NCBI GenBank assembly: GCA_944389925.1
Contig: CALXOD010000051.1
Location: 142,135-206,134, forward strand
DNA: 64,000 nt
Origin: an uncultured Victivallaceae bacterium
Lineage (GTDB): Bacteria; Verrucomicrobiota; Lentisphaeria; Victivallales; Victivallaceae
Direction of reading: 5' to 3'
Position 1 is the first letter of the stretch, and each line of letters starts with the position of its first letter. Made by a program: the position numbers and the translations under genes. This document shows, piece by piece, positions 17,348-26,323 of the stretch. The notes below the pieces were generated by a model that saw only the letters and a program-made list of their open reading frames with translations, searched no databases and had not been told where the DNA came from.

Positions 17348-19669
17348 TCATTTCGCCGAATCCGCCGTCGGGGGAATCCGGAACCGCTGCACATTGATTC
17401 CGTTGCCGCTGAAGTACAGCCAGCCGTCCACCACCGCTCCTCCGGCAGTAATCTCCTGCGGCGGCCGCCCCAATAACCGCACTGATTCCCCGGAAGTGGT
17501 CAGTTCATGGATCCCCCACCGCTGCAGGATAAACAGTCGTCCGTCCGGCCCTCTCTGCAAAGAGCAGCGCGGTACTTCGCCGAATTCCTTCAAATCAAAG
17601 GTTCGCTCCACCGCCAGCGTTTCAGGATTCAGCAGCAGCAACCGACCGTCAGCCAGCATTGCGCAAACCCGATCCCGCCACAATTCCAGACTCACTACGG
17701 AAGAGGCTTCCGGAATGGAATACGATTTCTTAAGCTTTCGGCTCGACCAGTCGATGATGAAAATGGCAGCCTCCTTCGCCTGTCGGTATCCCCCTCCCGG
17801 CGCGGCCACGCTGGTGCCGCCAATCAGGTCGCCGTTCGGCAGTGTCCGCAGCGCAATACAGCTCAGCCCCGGCAGATAATCTGCAATCTGACTCTTTTCG
17901 CCGGTCTCCAGATCGTAAATCCCGATGGCACCGCCGGTCATCCCATACCCGGCAAACCCCGAAAACAGCACGTGCCGTCCATCCGGATGTACCGTCACCG
18001 TCCGCGGCCGGGCGATCGCATCCCCCCAGCGCCCGGCAAGCCGGGGATTGCTCCGGGGCGCCGGTTCCGGTTTCACCGTCCGCGGCGCCGCCGCCAACTC
18101 CACACCGGTCAGGCCGAACATCGGCGGCCGGTCGTCCGACATGCGTGAAACCATCACTTCCATTTCCACCTCGCCCGTTTTCAGATCGAACGGCCCGAGC
18201 GTCACCACTTCCGACGGCAGCTCCCGGTCGCTCTGCAGTTCGCAGCCGGCTTCCCGCCCTTGAAACCGCAACTTCACCCGGCCGTGCAGCGGTGAACATA
18301 GAAACTGTGCATTGAGATAATACCGTCCCGCGCGCTCCACCCGCAACGGCATCCGGAAAACTGCGCCATCCCGGTCCCCTTTCCCGAACAGCATCGGCGG
18401 CATCATCATCGGCACCACCCGGCTCCCCGATTCTATCCGAACCGTTCGGGCCAGGTCCCCCGGCCATAACCCGAAATGCGGGATATTTTCCGACTTCCAG
18501 CGCGGTACCTCGTCCGGCTCGTAAATCCAGAGATCGCCGAACGGATATTCGCAGGCATACAACCGTTTGCCGTCATTCGCAAAATTACAGAAATTCCCCC
18601 CGGTCATCATCGGCTGTAGCCCGTAATCGGTCATCTTCCCGGTCGCCGGATCGTAAATCACCCAGTGCATCGGATGTGCGGTGGTAATATGTACCTTCCG
18701 CCCGTCCGGGCTGGCGGCAATGCTGGTGATTTCCACCCCGCCCGGGGTGAAGTCGAAAGACCGACTGACCACTCGGCCGTCCATCTCCCGGACATCGTAA
18801 ATTCCCCGGTAGAAATCCCAGCGCACCACAGACGAACCATCCGGAAATGTCCGCAACCGGCCACCGTAGTTCGCCACCAGATCCGCCCGGGCGGCCGGCA
18901 TCTTTCCGTTTTCGGCCACCACTCTACCGCCGAGCAGCTGTACGCGGAAATTGCCGAAGGAGGCATACACCGTCCCGTCCGCCGCCGGCATCACCACTCC
19001 CTTGCCCTTGGCCCGGAGCGGTTCCGGCAGAATCGACGTCTTGCGACCGGTGGCGGGATCAAATGCGACGATATGCGCCCGCGCCGTCCCGATCCCGCAG
19101 TACACCACCCCCTCCCGGTCCACAGCCAGATGGCTGAGATATGCTTCGCGGTCGTCCATCCGCCCGTAATCCGTGATTTTCCCGGTAGCCGGAGAATAAG
19201 CGATCAGCCGGCAGTGCGGAGTCGTACCCAAATAAATGGTTCCGTCCGGGCCTTCGCAGTAGGTCATTACCTCATCGGTCGTCGCTCGCCCGAGAAACCG
19301 CATCTGCCGGGTTCTCAAATCGAAACAGACCAGATAGCCGCGCTGGTCATAATAATATTTCCGGTCCCGTGTCAGCACCGAGGAATAGCTGTACCGGAGT
19401 TTCGGATTCACCTCCGGCGGCACCACATATTCGCTGGAAGTGTCCCGGTCCACCTCCCAGAGCAGCAGCGCCCCGCCGTGGGGCCCGAAATCCGCCACCC
19501 GAGCCAACACGATCCGCCGCCCCTCGTCATCCACCGTCGCGGTCAGACTGCGCAGCTCCACCGTCCGCGCCGCCGTCCCCAGAACTTCGAAACCAGAGTC
19601 AGCTGCGGTTACCGAGAGGAACGCTCCCCCCGCGAACAGAATCCACATCAACAGTAAAATCCACTTCAT
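17348..19669 (-). CDS. Secreted double beta-propeller protein (paralogue 2)
   Basis: 773 residues starting at the ATG at 19669, six bases after GGGAGG. A signal peptide (KWILLLMWILFAGGAFLSVTA) is followed by a propeller at about 30-420 (RKYYYDQRGYLVCFD, AVDREGVVYCGIGTARAHI), a beta-sandwich at about 430-545 (PLRVERAGRYYLNAQF) and a second propeller at about 553-770 (RPRTVTVHPDGRHVLFSGF, IALRTLPNGDLIGGTSVAAP). It lacks the N-terminal sandwich of paralogue 1 but matches it along the rest. It is the first gene of the group behind a strong promoter. The function is unknown; export and the propeller fold suggest polysaccharide binding or turnover. Confidence 0.75.
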   Translation of the reverse strand: MKWILLLMWILFAGGAFLSVTAADSGFEVLGTAARTVELRSLTATVDDEGRRIVLARVADFGPHGGALLLWEVDRDTSSEYVVPPEVNPKLRYSYSSVLTRDRKYYYDQRGYLVCFDLRTRQMRFLGRATTDEVMTYCEGPDGTIYLGTTPHCRLIAYSPATGKITDYGRMDDREAYLSHLAVDREGVVYCGIGTARAHIVAFDPATGRKTSILPEPLRAKGKGVVMPAADGTVYASFGNFRVQLLGGRVVAENGKMPAARADLVANYGGRLRTFPDGSSVVRWDFYRGIYDVREMDGRVVSRSFDFTPGGVEITSIAASPDGRKVHITTAHPMHWVIYDPATGKMTDYGLQPMMTGGNFCNFANDGKRLYACEYPFGDLWIYEPDEVPRWKSENIPHFGLWPGDLARTVRIESGSRVVPMMMPPMLFGKGDRDGAVFRMPLRVERAGRYYLNAQFLCSPLHGRVKLRFQGREAGCELQSDRELPSEVVTLGPFDLKTGEVEMEVMVSRMSDDRPPMFGLTGVELAAAPRTVKPEPAPRSNPRLAGRWGDAIARPRTVTVHPDGRHVLFSGFAGYGMTGGAIGIYDLETGEKSQIADYLPGLSCIALRTLPNGDLIGGTSVAAPGGGYRQAKEAAIFIIDWSSRKLKKSYSIPEASSVVSLELWRDRVCAMLADGRLLLLNPETLAVERTFDLKEFGEVPRCSLQRGPDGRLFILQRWGIHELTTSGESVRLLGRPPQEITAGGAVVDGWLYFSGNGINVQRFRIPPTADSAK

Positions 19670-19711
19670 AATGCCTCCCGTTCTGGCATACAAAAGATTC
19701 GCCACCCACCA

Positions 19712-19765
19712 AAGTGTCTCTCAAGTGTCTTTAATTAATTATAAAAAAAATTTCCCCAGATGCAA
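19712..19765 (-). promoter_or_regulatory. Promoter with tandem half-site operator for the propeller/regulator group
   Basis: Minus strand: TTGCAT (19765-19760), a 16-base spacer and TATAAT (19743-19738). Just downstream, at the predicted start, AGACACTT occurs twice (19730-19723 and 19719-19712), 11 bases apart, one helical turn. The position fits repression by the GntR/LacI-type regulator encoded in the same group. Confidence 0.6.
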
Positions 19766-19866
19766 GTATTATTTCAGAAAAAACAATCCTTCATTACCGC
19801 GATAAACCTTTCTGGCCTCTCTCGAAGAACCAGACTGGTAAAAAGCGGAAAAGCTCCCCCTGTTAT

Positions 19867-19895
19867 TTGTCATTTATACATTCCGGCATTATATT
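19867..19895 (+). promoter_or_regulatory. Predicted promoter of hisE-hisG-kdsD
   Basis: TTGTCA (19867-19872), a 17-base spacer and TATATT (19890-19895). Leader of about 40 bases before hisE. The Shine-Dalgarno of hisE is weak. Confidence 0.6.
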
Positions 19896-19940
19896 AAGGT
19901 TTTACGATATGGAACCATCAAACCACCAGGGCAAACAGCC

Positions 19941-20204
19941 ATGAAAACATTTGAACAGCTTTTCTCCGAACTCCGGGCCAAAGCCGCCGCCGCCGATCCG
20001 AATTCCGGCACCGTCAAAGAACTGGCCCGCGGCAAGCACTTCATCGGTAAGAAAATCGTCGAGGAAGCCGGTGAGGTTTGGATGGCCGCGGAATATGAAG
20101 GCCGGGAGAAAACCGCCGAGGAAATTTCCCAGCTGCTTTATCACCTCCAGGTCATGATGATCGCCAATGATCTGGAACTGGAAGACGTGTATCATTACCT
20201 TTGA
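19941..20204 (+). CDS. hisE: Phosphoribosyl-ATP pyrophosphatase
   Basis: Second step of histidine synthesis: hydrolyses phosphoribosyl-ATP to phosphoribosyl-AMP. The 87 residues carry the MazG-like HisE motifs [21 protein letters not shown] and [20 protein letters not shown]. It is a stand-alone HisE, not fused to HisI. It precedes hisG by 24 bases in the same operon, so the first two pathway enzymes are made together; other his genes are not in the window. Confidence 0.95.
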   Translation: MKTFEQLFSELRAKAAAADPNSGTVKELARGKHFIGKKIVEEAGEVWMAAEYEGREKTAEEISQLLYHLQVMMIANDLELEDVYHYL

Positions 20205-20228
20205 TTTGAGCGAAAGAGATTCAACACC

Positions 20229-21077
20229 ATGCTGCAACTGGCCATCCCCAACAAAGGCGCCCTCTCCGAAAGCGCCATCTCCCTCCTGCGTGAAGCCGGA
20301 TACCGCTGCACCCGTTCCGGGCGGGAACTGATTCTGAGCGACCATGAAAACGATATCGACTTCGTTTTCCTGCGTCCCCGCGACATCGCCATTTACGTCG
20401 GCAACGGCGTGCTGGAACTCGGCATCACCGGCCGGGATCTTACCCTGGACAGCCGCGCGCCGGTCCGGGAAATCATGCCGCTGGAATTCGGGCGGTCCCG
20501 TTTCTGTTATGCCGTACCTGCCGATTCCGGCATGACCATTGGCGATCTCAACGGCAAACGCATTGCCACCAGCTATCCGGAACTGCTCCGTTCCGACTTG
20601 GAAAAACGCGGCTTCCAGTGCGAAATCATCCGACTCGACGGCGCGGTCGAAGTCTCCGTCCGGCTCGGTGTCGCCGACGCCATCGCCGATGTGGTCGAAT
20701 CCGGCCGTACTCTGGCTGAAGCCGGTTTGGTCGTCATCGGAGAACCACTGCTGAAATCTGAAGCCGTGCTGATCGCCCGATCCGCTGAAATCGCCAACTG
20801 TCCGGAAGTCAAAATTCTCATGGGCCGCATCCGCGGTATCATGCTCGCCGCCGCTTACGCCATGATCGAATACGACATTCCCCGCAGCCAGCTTGCCGCC
20901 GTCTGCGCCATCACCCCGGGAATCGAATCCCCCACCGTTTCGCCGCTGAGCAATCCGGACTGGGCTGCGGTCAAGGCCATGATCCGCCGCGCCGACAGCA
21001 ACCGGATCATGGATGAACTGTATGCGGCGGGAGCGCGCGGCATCATTGTCACCGACATCCGCTCCTGCCGGATTTAG
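20229..21077 (+). CDS. hisG: ATP phosphoribosyltransferase, long form
   Basis: First and feedback-controlled step of histidine synthesis (ATP + PRPP). The 282 residues include the catalytic domain with IPNKGALSESAISLLREAGY, GITGRDL and the PRPP loop DAIADVVESGRTL, then a C-terminal segment of about 75 residues (from about 205) with the PGIESPTVSPL pattern of the ACT-like histidine-binding domain. So it is the long form that acts without HisZ. Confidence 0.95.
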   Translation: MLQLAIPNKGALSESAISLLREAGYRCTRSGRELILSDHENDIDFVFLRPRDIAIYVGNGVLELGITGRDLTLDSRAPVREIMPLEFGRSRFCYAVPADSGMTIGDLNGKRIATSYPELLRSDLEKRGFQCEIIRLDGAVEVSVRLGVADAIADVVESGRTLAEAGLVVIGEPLLKSEAVLIARSAEIANCPEVKILMGRIRGIMLAAAYAMIEYDIPRSQLAAVCAITPGIESPTVSPLSNPDWAAVKAMIRRADSNRIMDELYAAGARGIIVTDIRSCRI

Positions 21078-21108
21078 GCGGCGCATTTCCGCAGAAAGGA
21101 TGAGAAAC

Positions 21109-22083
21109 ATGGCCGATATACTCCAACGGGCGCGTGAAGTCTTCGACGTGGAAATCGACGCGCTGTATCATGTCCGGGATTTGCTGGACGACCGGTTCGT
21201 CGCGGTCAGCCAAGCCTGCCTGGAAGCAGTGTCAGGCGGAGGGAAACTGATCCTTACCGGCATCGGCAAAAGCGGTTACATCGGGAAGAAAATCGCCGCC
21301 ACCTTGTCCAGCGTCGGCTCCCCCGCAGTCTTCATGCATCCAGTAGAAGCCCTGCACGGCGATCTCGGCATCATGCAGGCTCATGACCTCATGCTGGCCT
21401 TGAGCTACAGCGGTGAAACCGATGAACTCCTGGGGATGCTCGCACCGGCCAAACGACTCGGCATCAAAATCATCGCCATCACCGGCAATGCGGATTCCAG
21501 CCTGGCGCACCTCTGCGATTATGTGCTGCCCATGCCGGTCCCCAAAGAGGCGTGTCCATTTAACCTGGCGCCGACCGCCAGCACCACCGCCCTGCTGGCC
21601 ATCGGCGATGCACTGGCCATGGTGCTGCTGCAGGAACGTGGCTTCACCAAGGAAAACTTCGGACGTCTGCACCCCGGCGGAGCCATCGGACGGATGGTCA
21701 CCATGCGGGCGATTGACATTATGCGCAGTGAAGACCGCTCCGCCATTGTCGGACCGGACTGGAAGCTGCGCGACGCGCTGTTCCGGATGAGCCAGGCTCG
21801 CTGCGGCGCCGCCATCGTCGCGGACGAAGACCGGCGACTGCTCGGAATTTTCACGGATGGCGACTTCCGCCGCCGTGCTGAAAAAGACCTCAACGTGCTG
21901 GAGCGGCCGATGCGGGAAGTCATGACGCCCAATCCGGTTTCGGTCCAATCCTCCGCCCTGGCCGCCGAAGTGCTGAAACTGGTGGAAGAACGCCACATCA
22001 ACGGTGTGATCGTCATGAATGAGGACGGCCGCGTGGCAGGCTTGATTGATGTCCAGGATTTGCCCGGTCTGAAACTGATGTAA
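21109..22083 (+). CDS. kdsD: D-arabinose 5-phosphate isomerase
   Basis: Converts ribulose-5-phosphate to arabinose-5-phosphate, the precursor of the lipopolysaccharide sugar Kdo. The 324 residues comprise an SIS domain at about 30-170 (LTGIGKSGYIGKKIAATLSS, PVEALHGDLG, LSYSGETDELL) and two CBS domains at about 205-324 (DIMRSEDRSAIV..., REVMTPNPVSVQ). The ATG at 21109 follows AGAAAGG; the longer reading into hisG is rejected. It is followed by a BamD-like protein and LptE, an outer-membrane setting. Confidence 0.93.
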   Translation: MADILQRAREVFDVEIDALYHVRDLLDDRFVAVSQACLEAVSGGGKLILTGIGKSGYIGKKIAATLSSVGSPAVFMHPVEALHGDLGIMQAHDLMLALSYSGETDELLGMLAPAKRLGIKIIAITGNADSSLAHLCDYVLPMPVPKEACPFNLAPTASTTALLAIGDALAMVLLQERGFTKENFGRLHPGGAIGRMVTMRAIDIMRSEDRSAIVGPDWKLRDALFRMSQARCGAAIVADEDRRLLGIFTDGDFRRRAEKDLNVLERPMREVMTPNPVSVQSSALAAEVLKLVEERHINGVIVMNEDGRVAGLIDVQDLPGLKLM

Positions 22084-22086
22084 GGC

Positions 22087-22115
22087 TGGACACATCCTTG
22101 TCGATGTGCTATATT
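22087..22115 (+). promoter_or_regulatory. Predicted promoter of the BamD-like/LptE genes
   Basis: TGGACA (22087-22092), a 17-base spacer and TATATT (22110-22115), starting just after the kdsD stop. Leader of about 36 bases with GGGAGA before the ATG at 22158. Confidence 0.55.
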
Positions 22116-22157
22116 GTATATTGCAGGAATAAAAAAAGAAACCCGGGAGATTCCCTG

Positions 22158-23267
22158 ATGCGAGTTTGGAACATTTTTCCGGCCCTGCTGCTGGCGGTGA
22201 CATTTTTCCCGCCACTGGCTGCCGATGATGCCGGGGCCAATGCCAAGGTCGCGGCAGCACTGGAACTGGCCCGGGAGGGCGATCATCGCGGTGCGGCGCA
22301 ATTATACTGCGATGCGGATCTGCTGGCAGACGACCCGCAGCTCAAAGCCAATGCGCTCAAAGGTGCCATCAGCGAATACGAAAAAGCCGGTCTGCCCCAG
22401 CGGGAATTCGAAGCCATTGAACAGCTTTTGACCCGCTACCCGGCTCAGGCTGACTATGTCGCCATGACCGATCGCCAGCTGGCTATCGCCAATGCCTATT
22501 ATCACGGCAAACGGGAACCGGCATTCTGGCAGCTGCGCTGGATTCCGTGGCTGACCGGACCGGATAAAACGGTTGAATTCTACGAAACCGCCCTGAAGCG
22601 TGCTCCGTTTGCTCAGGGAGCTCCGGCGGCACGATTGCGTCTGGCTTTCCGCATGGACGAGGAAAACAAGCCGGAAAAAGCCATGGAACAGCTGCGGATC
22701 CTGATCCGTGACTATCCCGACGCGCCGGAACGGAAGCCGGCATATCTGGCATTGGGCGAATTGCTGTTCAATCTGTCGCAACGCGGAGATGGAGACGGGC
22801 GTTACGCCCAGGAAGCCATCGCCGTATTCCGGGAATTTAAACGTCTTTATCCGAAAGCGGACGAAAATGAATTCGTGGACAAAACCCTCCTGAAACTCAA
22901 AGATATTCAGGCGGAACGCCTCCTCGGCATAGCCAAATTCTACAATCGCACCGGGAAATCCGGAGCCGCAGTACGTTATCTCAATACGGTTCTCAAGGAA
23001 TACCCCGACTCCCTTTCCGCCGAAGAATCGGAGGCATTGCTGGTGCAACTGGATCAAACCTATACCCCGGATGGATTCCTGCCTGAGGTACAGAGCCGCG
23101 AACCCATTTACTCCGTTCAGCGTATTCCGGAGCAGAACGCTCCGCTGCTGATTGCACCGGAAAACAGCAACGGCAAATATCTGCTCCCGGTGTATGACCT
23201 CGGACTGGATAATACCGCCGGTTCGCAACCCGTCACTTCGGAAGAAAAAAATCATGAAAATCCATAA
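22158..23267 (+). CDS. Exported TPR protein, BamD/YfiO-like
   Basis: 369 residues. The ATG at 22158 with GGGAGA eight bases upstream gives a signal peptide (RVWNIFPALLLAVTFFPPLAA). Tandem TPR-like helices follow (ALELAREGDHRGAAQLYCDA, KPEKAMEQLRILIRDYPDAP, YAQEAIAVFREFKRLYPKAD, SGAAVRYLNTVLKEYPDSL), a pattern like the BamD/YfiO family of outer-membrane protein assembly. Unlike E. coli BamD there is no lipobox cysteine after the signal, so it may be soluble in the periplasm or held by partners. The 3' end overlaps lptE by 14 bases, which supports an envelope-biogenesis role. BamD itself versus another TPR envelope protein cannot be settled from sequence alone. Confidence 0.7.
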   Translation: MRVWNIFPALLLAVTFFPPLAADDAGANAKVAAALELAREGDHRGAAQLYCDADLLADDPQLKANALKGAISEYEKAGLPQREFEAIEQLLTRYPAQADYVAMTDRQLAIANAYYHGKREPAFWQLRWIPWLTGPDKTVEFYETALKRAPFAQGAPAARLRLAFRMDEENKPEKAMEQLRILIRDYPDAPERKPAYLALGELLFNLSQRGDGDGRYAQEAIAVFREFKRLYPKADENEFVDKTLLKLKDIQAERLLGIAKFYNRTGKSGAAVRYLNTVLKEYPDSLSAEESEALLVQLDQTYTPDGFLPEVQSREPIYSVQRIPEQNAPLLIAPENSNGKYLLPVYDLGLDNTAGSQPVTSEEKNHENP

Positions 23268-23778
23268 ATTTGTCTGCTTCGCCATCGGCCTGAGTCTGCT
23301 GTTGTTCGCCTCCGGCTGCGGCTATCAGATAGGCTCATTGATGCACCCGCAGATCAAAACCATTGCCATTGCCCCGGTGGTAAACGATACCCTCGCCTAC
23401 AATGCCTCGGCGGAAATGCGGAATCTGCTCAGCGAACAGTTCATGCGGGACGGTTCCCTCAAAGTAGTCTCGCTCAGCAAAGCAGACTGCCAGGTCTTTG
23501 TCCGTATTACCCAGGTGGCGTTTTCGGAAATTACCGAGCGCTCTTATGACGATGAAGATGAAATTTTCGTCCCGGATGAATGGCAGGTCACAGTCAACGC
23601 GGAATTTTCCGTTATTATTCCAGGACGGCGGGAACCGCTGATTCCCCGGCGCGTTGTCAACGGTAGAGCCAATTTTCAAGCTCCGGGCGATATGGACGCC
23701 AGCCGACGTCGCGGTATTCAGCAGGCCTGCCGCGAAGCAGCCAGACAGGTGGTGGAATTCACCACCACGGCGTGGTAA
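23254..23778 (+). CDS. lptE: LPS-assembly lipoprotein LptE-like
   Basis: 174 residues with a lipoprotein signal ending FASGC (Cys at 22) and the LptE start CGYQIG after the lipid-modified cysteine, followed by IKTIAIAPVVNDTLAYNASAEMRNLLSEQF, a LptE/RlpB-like domain. LptE plugs the LptD barrel that inserts lipopolysaccharide into the outer membrane. The ATG at 23254 lies within the end of the upstream gene (14-base overlap). Downstream is a potassium transporter after 51 bases. Confidence 0.85.
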   Translation: MKIHKFVCFAIGLSLLLFASGCGYQIGSLMHPQIKTIAIAPVVNDTLAYNASAEMRNLLSEQFMRDGSLKVVSLSKADCQVFVRITQVAFSEITERSYDDEDEIFVPDEWQVTVNAEFSVIIPGRREPLIPRRVVNGRANFQAPGDMDASRRRGIQQACREAARQVVEFTTTAW

Positions 23779-23829
23779 TGCAACGGTATCACTCATGATA
23801 CGGCACGAAATGACGGGAGAAAAGGGCTC

Positions 23830-25131
23830 ATGTTGATCAGCGTCATCAAGAAAAGCCAACTGTACTTTATCTTTTCTTTCGCGCTGATGATCGCCGGCGG
23901 TACACTGTTGCTCAAACTGCCGTTCCTTTTCCGGGAAGAAGAACCATTAAGCTGGCTGGACTCTTTTTTCACGGCCACCAGCGCCGTCTGCGTAACCGGA
24001 TTGACCACAGTCAATACCTCCAGCTTTCATCTGCCGGGGCAGCTGCTGATTTTACTGTTGATTCAGCTGGGCGGGATCGGCGTCATGACCTTGACGACCT
24101 CCATTCTGCTGGTGCTGGGACGAAAACTTTCCTTCGGCAACACCCTGCTGATGTCTAATCTTTCCGACCGTTTTACGCTGCGCGGGACGGAAACTCTGAC
24201 CCGAACCGTCATGCATTACACCCTCATTTGTGAAGCTGCCGGAGCGGTCTTGCTTTTCCCCGGCTTCCGCTGGGCGGGTTATTCCATTCCGGAATCACTA
24301 TGGTATGCGGTGTTTCACTCGATTTCCGCTTTCTGCAATGCCGGCTTCAGCCCCTTCGATCAAAATCTGGTCGGTCAAAGTGCCTGGATCAAACTGGTGA
24401 TCGCCCTCCTGATTATCATGGGCGGTCTGGGCGTTTACGTTGTCTATGATATCCGCAGCGCCTGGCAGCTGAAGCAGAGGCTGCGAGCTCAGACCCGGCT
24501 GATCCTCACCACTACAGTGGTGCTCATTGCCATCGGGACTCTGGCGCTGTGGGGATTGCAGGAAATCGGCGAAAAACCGATGAGCTGGCTGGACGCCTTC
24601 TTTCAATCGGTCTCGGCACGAACGGCGGGTTTCAATTCGGTACCGCTCGGTACCTTGACCAGTTCCAGCATTGCCGTCATGATTCTGCTGATGCAGATCG
24701 GCGCCTCGCCGGGGTCCACCGGGGGAGGCATGAAAACCACAACCATCGCCCTGGCGGTAGCTGCTATCTACAATACATTCAAAGGGAATCGCCGGGTCCT
24801 GGTGTATAAACGTGAAATCCCGCCGGTCAACGTCATGAAGGCGTTTTCACTGATCGTCACCTATATTCTGCTGGCCTGCTTCGGTGCCATCATCATTCAG
24901 TCATTAACGCCCTGCACGATGCAGTGGGCGTTTTTTGAATCCGCCTCGGCACTCGGTACTGTGGGACTGGCACTGGACAATCCCGAACCGTTGACATCGG
25001 CGGCGAAACTTTTCATCATTCTTTACATGTTCCTGGGACGGGTGGGACTGTTCACCATCTTCCTGTTCCTGCTCGGAAGAGAACATAAAAGCAGGCTGAC
25101 CTACCCGGAAGAACGGGTCATCGTCAGCTGA
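23830..25131 (+). CDS. ktrB: Potassium uptake protein KtrB/TrkH family
   Basis: Membrane subunit of a Ktr-type potassium transporter, 433 residues. All four P-loop selectivity filters are visible: AVCVTGLTTVNTS (about 56), SAFCNAGFSPFD (about 165), SARTAGFNSVP (about 262) and ASALGTVGLALDN (about 380). The length is that of KtrB rather than the longer TrkH. AAAGGG precedes the ATG. The cytoplasmic gating partner is the next gene. Confidence 0.93.
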   Translation: MLISVIKKSQLYFIFSFALMIAGGTLLLKLPFLFREEEPLSWLDSFFTATSAVCVTGLTTVNTSSFHLPGQLLILLLIQLGGIGVMTLTTSILLVLGRKLSFGNTLLMSNLSDRFTLRGTETLTRTVMHYTLICEAAGAVLLFPGFRWAGYSIPESLWYAVFHSISAFCNAGFSPFDQNLVGQSAWIKLVIALLIIMGGLGVYVVYDIRSAWQLKQRLRAQTRLILTTTVVLIAIGTLALWGLQEIGEKPMSWLDAFFQSVSARTAGFNSVPLGTLTSSSIAVMILLMQIGASPGSTGGGMKTTTIALAVAAIYNTFKGNRRVLVYKREIPPVNVMKAFSLIVTYILLACFGAIIIQSLTPCTMQWAFFESASALGTVGLALDNPEPLTSAAKLFIILYMFLGRVGLFTIFLFLLGREHKSRLTYPEERVIVS

Positions 25132-25150
25132 ACTCCGGAGAACCATCATC

Positions 25151-25804
25151 ATGTCCAAAAACAATTACGCGGTATTTGGCCTCGGCGCATTCGGCGCCAA
25201 ACTTGCCGTAGAACTCAGTCGGGCGGGCAATAACGTCGTCGTCGTCGATCTCAATCCGGAACGGGTCAATGATCTGCGGGAAAAAGTCACCGAAGCCATC
25301 GTAGCAGACGTCAGCAACGAAGAAGTAATCCGCGAACTCGATGTCAAAAAATTCGATGCCATCATTCTTGGAATGAGTTCACATTTCGAAGATCTGGTTC
25401 TGGCGCTGACTCTGCTCAAACAGGAAGGCGCAGCCAAGGTACTGGCCAAAGCCGGCAATCAGATTCAGGAACGCATTCTCTACCGTCTGGGAGCTGACGA
25501 AGTCATCCAGCCGGAACAGGATGTGGCGGAACGACTCTCCCGGAGACTGTCGCTGGATAACATTTCGGACTTCTTTGCCTTCAAAGGTTCTGCCATTGCG
25601 GAAGTAATGGTACCGGAGGCGCTGTCGGGACAATCGCTGCGCCAGTTGGATCTGCGCAACCGTTACAATATCACGGTTCTGCTGATCCGCAAGCCGGGCG
25701 GCAGCCCGGAAAGCATCTGGAATCCGGACACCATCCTTGAACAGGGCGATCAACTGACTGTCTTCGGCAACCAGAAATCCATTATTGAACTTTTCAAAAA
25801 CTAA
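25151..25804 (+). CDS. ktrA: Potassium uptake regulator KtrA/TrkA
   Basis: Cytoplasmic RCK ring protein that binds ATP/ADP or NAD(H) and gates KtrB. The 217 residues include a Rossmann RCK_N domain (YAVFGLGAFGAKLAVELSR, glycine motif; VVVVDLNPERV) and a C-terminal TrkA_C domain (about 135-215, with ISDFFAFKGSAIAEVMV). It is 19 bases after ktrB in the same operon. Confidence 0.95.
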   Translation: MSKNNYAVFGLGAFGAKLAVELSRAGNNVVVVDLNPERVNDLREKVTEAIVADVSNEEVIRELDVKKFDAIILGMSSHFEDLVLALTLLKQEGAAKVLAKAGNQIQERILYRLGADEVIQPEQDVAERLSRRLSLDNISDFFAFKGSAIAEVMVPEALSGQSLRQLDLRNRYNITVLLIRKPGGSPESIWNPDTILEQGDQLTVFGNQKSIIELFKN

Positions 25805-25816
25805 GGATCAGCCATT

Positions 25817-26254
25817 ATGGGAAACTGCATTTTCTGCAAAATTATCGCCGGCGATATTCCCTCGGTCAAAATCTATGAGGATGACCTGATTTACGCTTTT
25901 CTGGACATCGCTCCGATCAATCCCGGGCATGTACTGGTCATCCCGAAAGAACACCATGAAAGCGCCTCCACGATTCCGGAAGCCACCGCCGGTCGTATGT
26001 TCCGAATCGGGTCCCGCATCGGCATTGCACTGAAACGCGAGCTTGACTACGATGCCTACAACCTGCACCTGGCTGATGGAACCGCAGCCGGACAGGTGGT
26101 CATGCACGCCCATTTGCACGTGGTTCCCCGGGGCGTGGAAGACAATTTCCACTGGAACTGGCGGCAGCTCACCTATGCCGATGATGCCGCACGCGCGGCT
26201 GTAGCGGAAAAGCTCGTCCGCCGCCTTGCCGACGCCTCCGAAATACAAAAGTAA
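25817..26254 (+). CDS. HIT family protein
   Basis: 145-residue histidine-triad nucleotide hydrolase or transferase. The N-terminus CIFCKIIAGDIP carries the CxxC zinc pair, and the triad MHAHLHVVPR is at about residues 95-103. HIT proteins of this class hydrolyse AMP-linked substrates; the physiological substrate is unknown. It is the last gene of the ktr transcript, 12 bases after ktrA, and a clear terminator follows. Confidence 0.9.
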   Translation: MGNCIFCKIIAGDIPSVKIYEDDLIYAFLDIAPINPGHVLVIPKEHHESASTIPEATAGRMFRIGSRIGIALKRELDYDAYNLHLADGTAAGQVVMHAHLHVVPRGVEDNFHWNWRQLTYADDAARAAVAEKLVRRLADASEIQK

Positions 26255-26275
26255 TCTCCAGCCAGACAATCGACG

Positions 26276-26323
26276 GGAAGAGAAAGACTTGCCGAATCAA
26301 AGCCTTTCTCTTCCATATTTTTT
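26276..26323 (+). terminator. Rho-independent terminator after the HIT gene
   Basis: GGAAGAGAAAG (26276-26286) pairs perfectly with CTTTCTCTTCC (26304-26314), followed by a T-rich tail ending in TTTTTT. It ends the ktrB-ktrA-HIT transcript. Confidence 0.85.

Noticed and set aside
19902..21110. 402-codon minus-strand ORF over hisE-hisG
   Set aside because: Shadow of clearly recognisable his genes.
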